Source: Sipunculus nudus
Lineage: Eukaryota > Annelida > Sipuncula > Golfingiida > Sipunculidae
Assembly: GCA_026874595.1 (NCBI GenBank)
Contig: CM049309.1
Span: 182,501 to 246,500, forward strand
DNA length: 64,000 nt
Reading direction: 5' to 3'
Shown in pieces: positions 12,335-25,249 of this stretch. The position numbers were made by a program, and so were the translations under genes. The notes beneath the pieces were generated by a model. The model was not told the origin of the DNA. It made no database searches and worked only from the letters and a program-made list of their open reading frames with translations. How positions within the stretch are numbered: the stretch's first letter is position 1; the number at the start of each line of letters is the position of its first letter.

Positions 12335-13314
12335 AACAAGTGACCCAGGGGTCATGACGCTCAGCTGACTAGACAGAAATTCACAAAAGGAATGTTATCA
12401 TCTGAATGCCGAAGGTTGTTTCGCAATTCAACTGAAGCATAGCAGAGAGGATATGGGTAACAGAGACCTTGTTTCAGGTTTCCAAGGAAATTTTTTATGG
12501 ACCTCCATTGATTTCAGGTTAAAGATTCTAGGTGCAAAGGTAACGATTTGTGCATTTATAACGGACGAACGCATTTTTGAAGGTATCAAAAATAAAAATT
12601 TAAAGAAAATGCGTAAAAATATGAAAAAAAAATCCAGGTGATGCCACCAGTCTACTGGTAGTGATGAAACAGTCCAGGATGAATTTGCATGCAAAAATCA
12701 AGGTGATGAATGCATTAGATATTCATAAACGTGAGGTTCTGTATAAAATTCTTAATAATACTGATGGGTACTTAAAAGCCCTTATAGCTCAAAAGATATG
12801 ACCCAATATCAGGTTTCCAAGGAGATAATTTATGGACCTCACAGGATGTCAAGTAAGAAGCTTCTAGGTCCCTGTTAACGGGCAACCACATCTTTGAAGG
12901 TCTCAAAATAGAGAAAAAAATGCTTTAAAAATCTAAAAAAAATCCAGGTGGCACCACCAGTCTGAAGCAACTGATGAAACACTCCATGATGAATATGCAT
13001 GCCAAGAATTATTGGTGATCAATGCATTAGTTGTTCAGATACTGGAGTTTTGGTATTCATTTTTTAATTATTCTGCGGGTATTTCAAAGCTCTGAGGATA
13101 TGGGTAACAGAGACCTGATTTCAATTTTTCCGAGGAGATTTTTCATTGAACTCCCTGGATGTTAAGTTAGAAGATTATAGGTCCATCGGTTAGGATTTGT
13201 ACCTGGTTAACGGACAGACAGACGGACGGATGGATAGACGGACAGCTAGACGCACGACGGACAAGGGGTGATCCCTAAAGCTCAGCATGACTGAAAGTCA
13301 GCTGAGCTAAAAAG
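12335..13314 (-). mobile_element. Family F1 element, reverse orientation
   Basis: The left end is the reverse complement of the F1 tail (CAGCTGAGCG, GACCC, GGGTC, CTTGTT) and the right end the reverse complement of the F1 head (AGCTCAGCTGACT...GCTGAGCT hairpin, then GATC and a GTCC-rich run at 13215-13262). The core has about three ~320-bp units containing GGTTTCCAAGGAGA, ATGGACCTC, TTCTAGGT and CCAGGTGGCACCACCAG-like motifs. It is non-coding and non-autonomous. Confidence 0.7.
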
Positions 13315-13699
13315 AAATGCGTAATTAAAATTCACAACTGTTAGTGAAAATTTTAAATAAATGGTTCACCAGATTAAGTTGAAACTTCCGATAGTGACAG
13401 GGAAATGCATCCAACTGAAGCATTTTATTGTAATCTTATGAAAGAATGCAAAATATACGATTGCGTCCAGAAATCTAAAAGAACACTATTAAATTTGTAT
13501 AAATATCGAGATGAATTTTTATCAATCCCAGCAGACTAACCGAACTTTTATGAAATTTCTTATAGAAGTGAATTTGACATTAATTAATAAACTTGGTAAT
13601 TAAATTTTTAGAGGATTTGCTGGTTGCTGTTTAAAACGTGACAAAACGGGAAGAATCATCTGATTTTTTCAGGGTGTACCAACACCGCTTTAACTTACA

Positions 13700-13860
13700 T
13701 ATCGGTAGCAGTCTGTCGGTTACCATGAAAATATCTAGAGTTTCCAAGGAGATTTTGTATGGATCTGTAAAATATTTACTGCCAAAGGATTCAGGAGAAT
13801 AAATGACAAAGGCACTTGACTATCGCCGGCATGACTGATAGTCAGCTGAGCCGAATAAAA
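13700..13860 (-). mobile_element. Family F1 fragment, reverse orientation
   Basis: Contains one GTTTCCAAGGAGATTTTGT core block and ends with GACTGATAGTCAGCTGAGC, the reverse complement of an F1 head hairpin. The sequence between 13315 and 13700 shows nothing recognisable. Confidence 0.6.
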
Positions 13861-13916
13861 TAAACATATATCAAATTAGGATATAACTGGCTTCTCTCTG
13901 ACTATGATCATATACT

Positions 13917-13917
13917 A

Positions 13918-13971
<54 letters not shown>
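13917..13971. repeat. (TA)n microsatellite
   Basis: Pure TA run of about 54 bp. Confidence 0.97.
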
Positions 13972-13976
<5 letters not shown>

Positions 13977-15580
13977 AAAATTAATAAATTAGGTCAATCT
14001 TTCCCAGAATTAGGACTAGATGATTTCACCTTATTATGCACATTTGATTGTATCCGAGGTCACCCACTTTGTCTTAGGCCTATGTACCTAATCCCTAACA
14101 TTTTATTCAGCAACCACGTCAATTATACACCAGCTAGTGTGAGGTTGTCAAGTCAAAATACAATCACCCATTAAACCTACCTTCTCACGACCAACTGTAA
14201 AAAAAAAACATCTTCTAGATGTTCCTCACGCCTTTTCAACCTTACTCCCCAAAAGATCTGAATTTGGTAAAGCAGGTTCATATATATATATCAACTCCCC
14301 TTCCCTCTGATGTAAAGGATGCTTTAATCTCAACAATAACTGGTCAGATCAAAATTATCATATGTTAATTAAGATCAATACCTTCAATGGCAGCGTATAC
14401 AATGAGGAAAATTAATAATATTGCATTAATTAATCTTACAGTGAAACCAGTATCTCATATGAAATACCGGGTGTTTGCATACATACGCCATGAAAACATT
14501 TGTACAAGTTTACATATATCTAGGTAAACATCTATCTGAAAGTTTTCTGTTTCTATAAATAAAATGTATCATACAATACAAATATATCCATATAATTACT
14601 GGTATGCATTTATCAGCTAGCAAAGTGACATACATTACAAGTGTTCCCTTCATACCTTAAATAAATATCAGTCTGTACAATCACAGACAAAGTCTTAACA
14701 CCTAGAGTTCCCTAATACCAGTCCATACAATAGTCGAGTTTCCACTACACGAGTTAAGGTGCCAGTCCGAGTCCAGGCTACTCGAGTCCAAGTCCGAGTT
14801 CATGAGGTTCAAATTTAAATCTAATTAGAGTCAAAGTCATTTGCAACCTGAGTCAAAGTCTAAGTCCAATAAAAATCTCCTTGTTAAAAAATAAAATCTA
14901 AAATTCTAATTATTCTAAGATAATCATGAATATTTGTTTGTTTGTTTATTAATACTGATTTTACCAGATTAATTAAGTACATTTAGCTCCTGATCCAGAG
15001 CTAATATTGGAATATCTGGCCTCTCTTTGTTATGTTCTGTTCGCAAATGTGAGCCCTTATCTATGAGTCCAAGTCCGAGTCCAGGACCCTTATGTACCAG
15101 TCTTACATTACTACTTAAAATTAACTTTGCCAACCTCTGTCTTGTCTTATAAAAATATTCAGTTATGAAGCTTTTCCTGTTCAGGTTATAAATGCACCTG
15201 GACTGGGAATGTGGAGAACATTTGACTGACACGAACGATGACACGATCACCTGTCATTTATTTTGAATACAGAGCTTACAAATACAACCACAATATTAAA
15301 TGTCTTCCTGATAAACCTCTGTGTGGCTAAGAACCACTCTCTTTCACAATACTCTCGTATCATGTAAATTACCCTGACACAACTAGTGTAATTGTAATAC
15401 AGACATATCAATGCAGAATATAAATGATCAAAATGTGCTGAAAAGTATTGCATATTATTTCACATGATACTGACAATGGTAAAACTTTTTGACTTGCGAC
15501 ATGCAGGTTTCAGTGCGTATACAAAATGGCAGCTACCACAGTGGTTTCGAGAAACAAGAAAAAAAAAACCTCTCATGGTT
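13972..15580. other. No recognisable gene; GAGTC-rich patch
   Basis: No coding support. Two patches (about 14745-14865 and 15062-15085) are built from degenerate GAGTCCAAGTCCGAGTC hexamer-like repeats, reminiscent of subterminal repeats of hAT-like elements, but I could not find paired ends or a target duplication. Confidence 0.4.
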
Positions 15581-16587
15581 TCAGCTACTATGCTTGTGAG
15601 TTCCAAGCAACGCAAACAATCAAATTCATTACAAATAATTATCGATAAAGATATTGTCCCGAATGTCGATGAATTTTCTCACCTTGGCTTGATCATTGAC
15701 GCCCATCTCACATGGAAATCTCACACTTCTACCGTTTTTAAAAAGCTATGTTGCAAAATTGGACTTTTACATCGGCTCAGCAAATTTCTACCACAGAAGT
15801 TTTTAGTCACTATATATCACGCCTTTGTTTAACCCTCAATAGATTATAGCCTAACAGTATGGGGCAGCTGTCCCAGCACATTCCGTGCCGCAATCCAACG
15901 AATGCAGTGTCGTGCGGCTAGGATAATAACAAAAAATTACGACCCAACTCAAAGAAGTTTAGATTTAGTGAAAGAAATAGGCTTAATGACAATTGAACAG
16001 CGATATTTGTACCTTCTATCTATTTTAACCTATAAATGCATAAATGATTTAGCCCCTTCATATTTATGTAAGAATTTTCATATGGCGAAGGGCATTCATA
16101 ATTATTCGACGCGGTTAACCGAAAACAAAAACTGTATCCTTCCGAAACCGCGTATTGAAGCCTTCAAGGCTACCTCTTTTTATGCAGGCAGTACTCTATG
16201 GAACTCCCTTCCTCGACACATTAAGTTTGCTTCTAATTTGCAGCATTTTAAAAAATTATCACGTTCGTACTTCTCCGATTTTACAATGATGTCATAATCT
16301 TATCACAGCACGAAATTGTTCTACATGTAATCGTTGCTCTTACCGCTGTTAGTACCGTCCCTTTTATTAATTTTATGATATTATCATTCCTTTGTAATGA
16401 TTTTACAGTCTCATTATGTCTTTTATATTTCGCATTGTACATGTACTTTTATGTATCTTTATTATCATGTTCCATTGTTTATAATATCTTGTATATCTTG
16501 GAAGAGGGCCCTGTTTATAACAGAATTCTTATTCTGGTACAGGCCACCCTTCACAATATTATAATAAATAAATAAATAAATAAATAA
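15581..16587 (+). mobile_element. 5'-truncated copy of the CR1-like LINE
   Basis: From 15581 to the (ATAA)n tail the sequence aligns with 31752-32750 of the full-length copy, with about a dozen substitutions noticed by eye over 1 kb. It keeps the last ~240 codons of ORF2 and the whole 3' UTR. One CAA-to-TAA change makes an in-frame stop at 15830-15832, so it is dead. 5' truncation is what aborted target-primed reverse transcription leaves. No clear target duplication was found. Confidence 0.92.
15587..16297 (+). pseudogene. Truncated LINE ORF2 C terminus with one nonsense codon
   Basis: Encodes the post-RT C-terminal region of the CR1-like ORF2, in the same frame on both sides of the stop at 15830-15832. 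The conserved tail (GSTLWNSLPRHIKFASNLQ) is present. The apparent open frame starting at 15464 begins in unrelated flanking DNA and joins the LINE only by chance. Confidence 0.85.
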
Positions 16588-17426
16588 GATTATGGGGATG
16601 TGACGTGAATTACTCCTAGAACAGAGTACAGGCGACGATCTACAGTGATGCTTCAGTGGCGAGGGGTATGTAAGTTACCCAATAAGTTTAAAATTGAACA
16701 ATGCCTTTTTTCCCACCATGTCCAAATCCTCAATTTAAAGTAGGATGTAGCTTTGTGAAGTACTTAATTTCTTTGACTGAGATTTATTTTGGTAAACCCT
16801 TTTAGATTACAACCCCTTTAATACAAAATACAAAGTTTAATATAAACACTGAAGTACAAATTTCCTCAGTTATTTAACAAAACCAACATCCACTAGGTCA
16901 GACCCGATGATCTGGTAAACACTGTTTACTATAGCGCCAGATCGGCCCTCTGACAAAATGGCCAGATTACTGGTTACCGGGTCCTAACTAAGTCGTGTTT
17001 GTCACGGCTAATAAACACTGGCACTCACAGGTACTGTACATCTAACCACAATAATTACCCCACTCAATGAGAGGATAGTTGTTAGTCACACACCATGTGT
17101 CACTTTACTGCAGCATTCACAGATAGGACACAGAATACAAGAAATGTTTTGAACACTCCAATTTTTAATTTGCTTTTATCCTGATCATCTACAACATTAA
17201 GTAGCACCAATGCATCTACCATCCAGTACAGATATATAGAATATGCATCCATTTATACTTGCTATAACCGTCTTCATACTACCAAATTTGTGGCTACTCT
17301 TTCACAGACCTTGATTCAGTGTCTATTTCATGAATAATAAATAAGGCAATTGAACCAATCAAATGAATCATTCATGCACACTTGTTTATTGCTGATGTCT
17401 GGTGCAATGTTTCAACCAATCATTAA
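16588..17426. other. No recognisable gene
   Basis: Non-coding sequence with no recognised repeat. Confidence 0.4.
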
Positions 17427-17548
17427 GCATTGCAAGGAATGCTTTGAGAAACAAACTAGTCATATCAATCATTTAGCATTGCAAGGAATGCTTAGAGAAC
17501 AAACTAATCATATCAATTATTTAGCATTGCAAGGAATGCTTAGAGAAC
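17427..17548. repeat. ~48-bp tandem repeat, about 2.5 copies
   Basis: GCATTGCAAGGAATGCTT recurs at 17427, 17476 and 17524 within ~48-bp units. GCATTGCAAGGAATGC is itself an imperfect palindrome. The open frame across it shows only the 16-residue repeat and is not credible as a gene. Confidence 0.8.
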
Positions 17549-18514
17549 CAAACTGTTCAAATACGCCTTTCATACTTCTGGTACATTAGTTCTTGTTCTG
17601 ACACTGCTTGAACAGTAAATTGTTAAAAGTTAATAAACTAGTTTTGAATTACTATGCACACTGACCAACTGCATTCATGATACAGTGATAATGCTAAACT
17701 GACATGAATTTATAAACATTTTTGAACATGATAACCTCATTATAGAGTTTAAAATTGTAAATAAAACCTAACCTAGCAAAACTAGGTTTGATGATGAGAT
17801 TTATATAAAGGACTGTGAAACAATTTTTTAATATCAATTTGCAATATTAATGACAGCCTGTTTATATAATAATATATTTTCTTATAATTTTTACATAACT
17901 TAGGTATAAATATATTATCAAAAACCTATGTCAATCCATTCATGAAAGGTCTTTATATCTTCATTAATGCCTTACTACTACAGATAGTTTCACTTAGGAC
18001 ATTTGAATAAAATACCTTCATTTCTGTATTGTCAAAGCATGTATAAATCTTAATGATATATATATCATACTCATATGATAATGATTCATGCTGTGAATGA
18101 GGTGTTATATAAGACAAAAAGGCTGCAATGACCTGATTATGAAAATTTATCTTGTGTAGAGGTCTGCTTTATTCTAAATTGAAAGTCGATAGAACCATCA
18201 GCTGAATGATAAGTTTGCAGAGTGAAACTTGTAAAAACAGCAGCTAATATCACTGTGATCTGTCAAGTATAAGAGAATCTTTGTATAAGTGAAATTAAAG
18301 TACAGCAGACCATAACAGTTAAAAATCTACAGCAATATATCATACTCAGCTTCTTGGGAGTCAGCAGAGACCTTGCTTCACCAAGCCCTGGTGTCTGCTG
18401 TTTCATTAAATATCAACATGCAAAATGAACCATCAGGTGGCTCCCTTATGGCAAATCTATGGAGTGAGGAAATTTTTTTTATATCAAATGTCTGTTATGG
18501 GAGATGTCAGGAGT
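17549..18514. other. No recognisable gene
   Basis: AT-rich, non-coding sequence. Confidence 0.4.
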
Positions 18515-18676
18515 ATCTGAACAATCATGTATAATCTTGTATAGCTTGTAGATGTTATGGAGAATCTGACCAATCATGTAGAGGCTTGTATAGACTGTAG
18601 GAGATGTTATGGAGAATCTGACCAATCATGTAGAGGCTTGTAAAGACTGTAGGAGATGTTATGGAGTATCTGACTA

Positions 18677-19214
18677 TAGTCCATTTCACCACCTGCTGTC
18701 CACCTGTTTTTTGTAGATGATTTACTTAAAAGTTTATATTTTTCAATATTTTCCATGTAAACAACATATTGAAGTGACAACCTAATTTGGCAGTTAAGAA
18801 TTTTACAATAAATCCCCCGTTCATGTTTCACAACATTTTAGTCTCTTTATCATGATCTGGCAGATATTGTGTGTCCCTCCATAAGTAGCCATCTTTGTTT
18901 TAGCTGGTTATATTTTTTAGAATGTTTACATGAGATCATCCAATCAGCAGCTGTCAGTTGAGGCTGTTTTTGCATGTGACCAATGACCTTGACCGCCATA
19001 AGTGGGTCTGATATGTTGTAAAATGTAGACTGATTTCTCATATTTTCAGAAAATTCTGTTACTTAAATATGGCATAAGGTAGGAATTTAGTTACCTTGTT
19101 GAAAATTAGGTTCTGTTATTATCTCCTCTACACTATAATTGTTTCCCTTGAAATGTACCTAATAAAATTTTTCATAGCAAAAAACAGGTGGACATGAGGG
19201 GATGAAATGGACTA
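18677..19214 (-). mobile_element. MITE copy 1 (538 bp, TA target duplication)
   Basis: Terminal inverted repeats TAGTCCATTTCA...TGTCCACCTGTTTTTTG pair with CAAAAAACAGGTGGACA...TGAAATGGACTA. TA flanks both ends (18675-18676, 19215-19216) and removing the element restores the satellite motif GACTAATCATG. It is the reverse complement of the copy at 19853. Its reverse-strand frame is interrupted. Confidence 0.9.
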
Positions 19215-19852
19215 TAATCATGTTAAGTCTTGCACAGACTATAGGAGATGTTATGGAGTATATGACTAATCATGTAAAGGTTTGTACAGACTGTAGGAGA
19301 TGTTATGGAGTATATGACTAATCATGTAAAGGCTTGTATAGACTGTAGGAGATGTTATTGAGAATCTGACCAATCATGTAAAGGCTTGTAAATAAAGTCT
19401 GTAGGTGACGTTATGGAGAATCTGTACAATCATGTGAAGGCTTGTAAAGTCTGTTAGAGATGTTATGGAGAATCTGACCAATCATGTAAAAACTGTGATA
19501 AACTGTAGAAGAAGTTATGGAGTATATGACTAATCATGTAAAGGCTTGTACAGACAGTAGGAGATGTTATGGAGAATCTGACTGATCATGTGAAGGCTTG
19601 TACAGACTGTAGGAGATGTGATGGAGAATCTGACTGATCATGTAAAGGCTTGTACAGACTGTAGGAGATTTGAATGAGAATCTGACTGATCATGTAAATG
19701 TTTGTAGGCCCACAGACTGTAGGAGATGTTATGGAGAATCTGACCAATCATGTAGAGGTTTGTACAGACTGTAGGAGCGCTGTTGTGGAGAATCTGACCA
19801 ATCATGTAGAGGTTTGTACAGACTGTAGGAGATGTTATGGAGAATCTGACTA

Positions 19853-20389
19853 TAGTCCATTTCATCCCCTCATGTCCACCTGTTTTTTGCTATGAAAATT
19901 TTTATTAGTTACATTTCAAGGGAAACAATTATAGTGTAGAGCAGAGGATTAAAGAACCTAATTTTCAACAAGGTAAATAAATACCTACCTTACACCTTAT
20001 TTAAGTAACAGAATTATTTTAAATATGAGAAATCAGTCTACATTTTACAACATATCTGACCCATTTATGGCGGTCAAGGTCATTGGTCACATGCAAAAAC
20101 AGCCTCAACTGACAGCTGTTGATTGGATCATCTCATGTAAACATTCTAAAAATTATAACCAGCTAAAACAAAGATGGCTACATATGGAGGGACACTTCAT
20201 ATCTGCCAGATCATGGCGAAGAGACTTAGATGTTGTAAAACATAAACGGCAGATTTCTTGTAAAATTCTTAATTGCCATATTAGGTTGTCACTTCCATAT
20301 GTAAGTTTATTGGAAATTTATGAAAAATATAAACATTTAAGAAAATTATCAACAAAAAACAGGTGGACAGCATGTGGTGAAACGGACTA
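19853..20389 (+). mobile_element. MITE copy 2 (537 bp, TA target duplication)
   Basis: Same family as copy 1, inverted, with TA at 19851-19852 and 20390-20391 and the same satellite target. From 20025 it contains an open frame that runs to the element end and beyond; the first 60 or so residues also exist, slightly changed, in copy 1 (18850-19041, reverse strand). It lacks any domain I recognise. TA-targeting and TIRs suggest a Tc1/mariner-type derivative. Confidence 0.9.
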
Positions 20390-20441
20390 TAATCATGTAA
20401 AGGCTTGTACCGACTGTAGGATGTGTTATGGGGGGGGGGGA

Positions 20442-20445
<4 letters not shown>

Positions 20446-20490
<45 letters not shown>

Positions 20491-20505
20491 CATATATATA
20501 TATAC
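20446..20505. repeat. (TA)n microsatellite next to a G10 run
   Basis: TA dinucleotide run preceded by ten G at about 20432-20441. Confidence 0.95.
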
Positions 20506-21719
20506 TCATCCTGATAGCTATTTTATGACTCTAAGTCTATACCCTTAATTTTAGAAAAAAATATTATAGGGACCGGTAATATGTACATAATGTAGTCAGG
20601 CCTTAATAATATATTGTTAACAAGGCAAGGCACCTCCCAATAATTTCGATATAAAATAATTTTCGATCATAAGTAATTCTACAAACATATCTGTAATTTT
20701 ATTCAAACAGCAAAACCAGACAAATGGGATCTCTTTGCTTGAGCCGATACTGTACATGTAAAAGACGTCGTTGTAGTTAGTGCAACAGAACCGAGAACAT
20801 GTTAAAGTTCACGAAAGCAAGTTTCCGGTAAGATCGGGGATTCCATTATAATATATTAACGATAACGAGGCAGCACCTCGACTTCAAGATGGCACCGCCA
20901 ACAGTTTGACAGTCGAATCCGTCGGGTGACTCAAGTATTAAAACTCACAAACTTAGGAAAATGGCACAGGTATGTTACTACTATTTATCATAATTTGTTT
21001 CAGGATGCATTTATTTACATGATGTTTCAGTTCAGTGTATCGTTCTTGTTCACCAGACTTGGTGTACAGGAACAGTCCTTGCGACGTGCACATGCATGTT
21101 TGTTTACGTTTTTCACTTCTTCCTTATATCATCGCCCGGTGTCTTTGCGCCTCGTGTAACTATGGGTAACAAATTCAGTTTCTGGAAATTTGTGAATCAA
21201 AATGGTTGGATGTGACTTATGTTTGGGCCCGAGTATTGAATCCGGCCCACATTTCCAAGATAGGTCTAGACTGACTGGACCGTCCGATATTAGCAGTAAA
21301 AGCCAGTAATCACCATAACATAAGCCATGACATGCCTGATGCTATGACATCGACATGCCTCTTACTTTTCCATTACATGAATCCTAAACATCATTACGTC
21401 CGTCTGTATACACCAATAACTTCGTTCATGTAGGCTTTGATTCTATACTCTATTCTACACTTACAGAAACCTTCAAATCTTGCATGGCTACCAGGCACAT
21501 ATTTCAAAGTTCTTTTTTTATATAATACATTATCTCAATTATTATCTCAAAAACTTTTGAGATATTGCCACAGTGCTGTGATTGTTTAAAAGAAAGTTTC
21601 TCTTCTATATTATTTGTTGTAATACTCTTTAGACTAAACTGTAATCTAGTATTTCCACCTGAATGCCATTTTGAGGAAATTACCATCACAGTGTCCTAAT
21701 CAGGACCATTATGGTCCAA
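20506..21719. other. No recognisable gene
   Basis: A less AT-rich stretch around 20760-21170 has a chance open frame (20926-21159) with no recognised domain. A CAAGATGGCACC at about 20885 resembles a start context but leads to no supported protein. Confidence 0.35.
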
Positions 21720-21723
21720 ATTT

Positions 21724-24700
21724 TTTTTAACTCGGCCGACTGAAAGTCATCTGAGCTACAGTGATCACTCTTTGACCCACTGTCCGTCCTTCTGTTGTGC
21801 CGTCCATCTGTCCATCTATTAACAGGGCACAAATTGTTATAATTGTTGAAGCTAGAGATTTTTTCAGGGATCTAACTATATTTAATCCAGATACAATTGT
21901 ATACCAAAAAATAGGTCTGAACTATGGAATTAAAAAAATTTTTTTTTAAGTTATTAGCTAAAAAAAAAAAAATTAGTACCATAAATTTTGCCAAACTTTG
22001 ACCATGGCACATTTTTAACTGTAAGAACATTTGATTTAATTTTCACAGCAGGAACACATAAAGACTTAATCTGTTAAATTCTGAAATTTGAAAATAAAAG
22101 CTAAAATTTAGGCTAGTTATTGAATATTTTTCAGAGGCTCTTTTGTATCTTTTGCTTTTTCAAACTCCAGGCTGCCCACTTGTGGTCACTACAGCCTGGC
22201 CTGGGTAACCTTGTTAGTGATGTAACACTGGTCAGCACCCCTGTATGCAATGCATCAGGTCTTTTTTGTCATCAGACAAGCACAGTTGAGAAGGTCAGTT
22301 ACCTTCCCCCTGGCTGTCTCTTTAGACGTTCAAGAAAGATCTGGAAATCCTGTGATGTTATTCAGGGTATATAAGTCTGTTCTGCCCCAGGGGCTGACGG
22401 CGAAGACGCTGTTTTAGTAAATCCTGTAGACTGCAGACCTAGGGGGATCGTAGCTGCACTGGAATTTGGCTGTAAGCCTGTTGAGGTTTAAATGTCTATA
22501 GGAGTGGATCGCTGCTGCACTGTAATGATCTCCGCGGTCTACAGGTGTAATGCTGGTCATGGATGACTGGAGAACTTCATTCAGTGTTTTCTTCTTCTTA
22601 TTAGGGAGCAAAATTGTATTGTTTCACTGCTAGTGGTCGTGATTAGCTATTTTTAGCTCAGCTGACTATAAGTCATCTGAGCTATAGTCATGGTCCATTG
22701 TCCGTCGTCCGTCCGTCCGTCCGTAGATGTGGCACGTTTTGAAACTGTAAGACCTAGGAATCCAAAATTCGGCATAATGTTAGATGTCCCCAAGATCTCC
22801 TACCAAGCCAAAAACTGGGTCTTTGCGACTTTGTTCCTTTGAGAAATTAAGGAAAAACCTCAATTTTTTTATTAAAAACCTATTTTCACACTTCAGGGCT
22901 GCCTAATATCAAAACCTCTCATCTGTTTTTCCTCATATTTACCATAAATATTCCTCTATATAGTTCCTATGTACATGCCAGAAATTATGTCTGACATTTG
23001 ATCCCTTAACATAAAACATAATAAAGCTATGGACTTTTTTTCCAGTAATATAACTTTAATTAATCAAAATTAAATTGTATACCCAAAATTAGATCAAATT
23101 CTTTAAAATTTTTAAAAATATTAGCAAAAATAAAAAATTGGTACCTTAAATTTTGCCCAACTTTGACCATGGCACGTTTTTTCCTGTAAGTACTGTGGAT
23201 TTTATTTTTTACAGCATGTTTTTGTTAGCATTTTGTTTGTTAACACCAAAAATTTGAAACCAGTTGATCAAAAACTGTAGATTTTATTCAGGTTTTCAAG
23301 CACAATGTAACATATTGTTTACATCAAGCTAGTGTTATGCAGTTTGCAAGAGCTCAGCTCCCCAGCTTCAGCTCTCAGTTCCTAAAATTTGGCATAAAAT
23401 TAGATGTCTTCAAAATCCCCAAAGAATTTGGTCACTAGGACTTAATACCTTCGAGATATTACTGAAAAACTTCATTTTTCGATTAAAAACCCATTGTTAC
23501 ACTTCAAGACTGCCTAATATCTAAACCACTGATCTGACTTTAGCCATATTTAATATACAAATTTTTCTGTACATTCTCTATGCACATGCCAGAAATGATG
23601 TCAGTATTGCGTAATTGTTTTAAGTTATGGGCCCAAACATAATGCACTTTGTAACAAAACAAGAAATATATTTATTCCCTTAACAAGGGGATTGCTGAAG
23701 CTAGAGATTTTTTTTTGACAGGGATGAAACATTATTTAATCAAGATTCAGTTGAATACCCAAAATTAGTTCTGAATTTTTCAAATTTTATAAGTTATTAG
23801 TATAAATATAAAATCAGTACCTTAAATTTTGCCCAACTTTGACCATGGCACTTTTGTTTCCTGTGAGCACTGTTGATATAATTTTCATATCATGCACACA
23901 TAAGGATTTCAGCTTTTTAGTTCAGAAAGCTGAAAGAAATTGGCCAAAAATTGTAGCTTTTATTAATGTTCCTATGAGATCATGTCAGACCTTGGCTCTC
24001 TCCAGCCCCTCTTGAGTCACCTGTATGTTGACCTTGTTGAACTTCCAGCAAATTATGCATGCTTGAGGGGAGGCTTACACTGGGGCAGCCAGGCAGCTTA
24101 TGGCCAGCCACAGTTGATCCAGGTGTCCAACCCAACTCATCTAGTAGTTTTAACCAACAACATAACAATAAACAATAAATTAATAATTTTTATTGGTTTT
24201 TAATAACAAATTAAAGAAAAATAGAAAAGGAATTTGTTAGTTTATAATAACAGGAAATTAACTTGCATTTACTGATGATATAAGAATCTTGTATCGATGG
24301 ATAGAATGCCATGTATTCCAAATAACACCATACAGTCACCTATGGTATTTTTCAGTTCAATTTTAATGATAAAAAAGTAAATCATATTATTCATTACTAA
24401 TCATTAGGGATCATATGAAGGAAATTAATGATAGACAAAGATGCAGTTGATAATATTTATCTAGATTCCTACTGTGTCTAGTGTGTACATTTATGTGAAT
24501 TTAGTCCAAAATGAATATATTACATTTTTTTTAATATAAATAAAAGCCATAAAACCAGGTACTTATGATCATTATTTAAATGTGTGAATTTTTTATATTA
24601 TGGATTCTTAACATCATTGTTTGGTAAAAACTGAATAAATACCAGACATGGTGCAAATACTTTGCAATTGTATTTAAATATGAATATGAATATGTACTCC

Positions 24701-25204
24701 ATTATAAAATTTCTTGCATAAAGAATGGGAATTCAGGTTAAAATGAAAGTATATGAATACCAGTGCAGAAACTTTCAAAATGAATTCATGAATGCATTCA
24801 TCAATATATTCTTTAATATTATTTTTATAATCATTTCAGTTATTTCATTCAAAAAAATCATACGATTCTCTTATTATTTTTAATAAAAATTATATTTGGG
24901 ACAATATTTGTAATTTTTTTAATAAATAGTTAAACTCTTATATTATATGTTCTGCATATAAGTTATGTGGCCAAGTCAAAATCTGTGTGACAATAGTACT
25001 CCATTTGTTAATAAAATAAATGAAATCAATCCTCTTCCCTTTCTCCAAAGGTACTATCAACATCATACATAAACTAAACAACAACAACTCCTAATACAGC
25101 TTATATTTATTACCACACAAAACCAGCATGTGCCTCATTTCTAAATCATATTTTTTTATCATATATAACAGCTGAGTGACGTGACCCATAGGTCCCTTGT
25201 TTTG
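21724..25204 (+). mobile_element. Composite of two family F1 elements
   Basis: F1 heads (stem AGCTCAG/CTGAGCT around GACTNNAAGTC) occur at about 21729 and 22651, each followed by a CTAYAGTSATC-like box and GTCC repeats. The characteristic F1 tail (CAGCTGAGTG, GACCCATAGGTC, CCTTGTT) ends at about 25204. Inside, a ~600-bp segment is tandemly duplicated: CAAAATTCGGCATAATGTTA (22766), its relative near 23395, and TTGCCCAACTTTGACCATGG (about 21990, 23153 and 23829). Non-coding. Confidence 0.65.
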
Positions 25205-25249
25205 GTGTTCGGGCCTCTCTATTCTGTGCTGTTTTCATCACTTGAAGAC
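25205..25249 (-). pseudogene. 3' end of a gag-like LINE ORF1, severed from its body
   Basis: On the reverse strand this short piece continues the open frame that runs into the hAT-like element from 35034 upward: across the 8-bp target site the frame stays open for about ten codons to a TAG. The ORF1 body is at 35034-36160. On the far side it meets the tail of an F1 element. Confidence 0.6.

Larger units (their letters stand above)
18515..20432. repeat. 52-bp minisatellite array interrupted by two MITEs
   Basis: Units of about 52 bp share ATCATGTAAAGGCTTGTA, CAGACTGTAGGAGATG and TTATGGAGAATCTGAC. They lie at about 18515-18674, 19217-19850 and 20392-20432; spacing measured between CAATCATG motifs (18571 and 18623) is 52 bp. 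Some units carry GACTAATCATG instead of GACCAATCATG, and that TA is the insertion site of both MITEs. Confidence 0.9.

Noticed and set aside
17350-17589. 79-codon frame with a 16-residue repeat
   Set aside because: The periodicity comes from a 48-bp tandem repeat; no domain or start context supports a protein.
22120-22374. 84-codon frame within the F1 composite
   Set aside because: Not preserved in the other F1 copies and has no recognisable domain.
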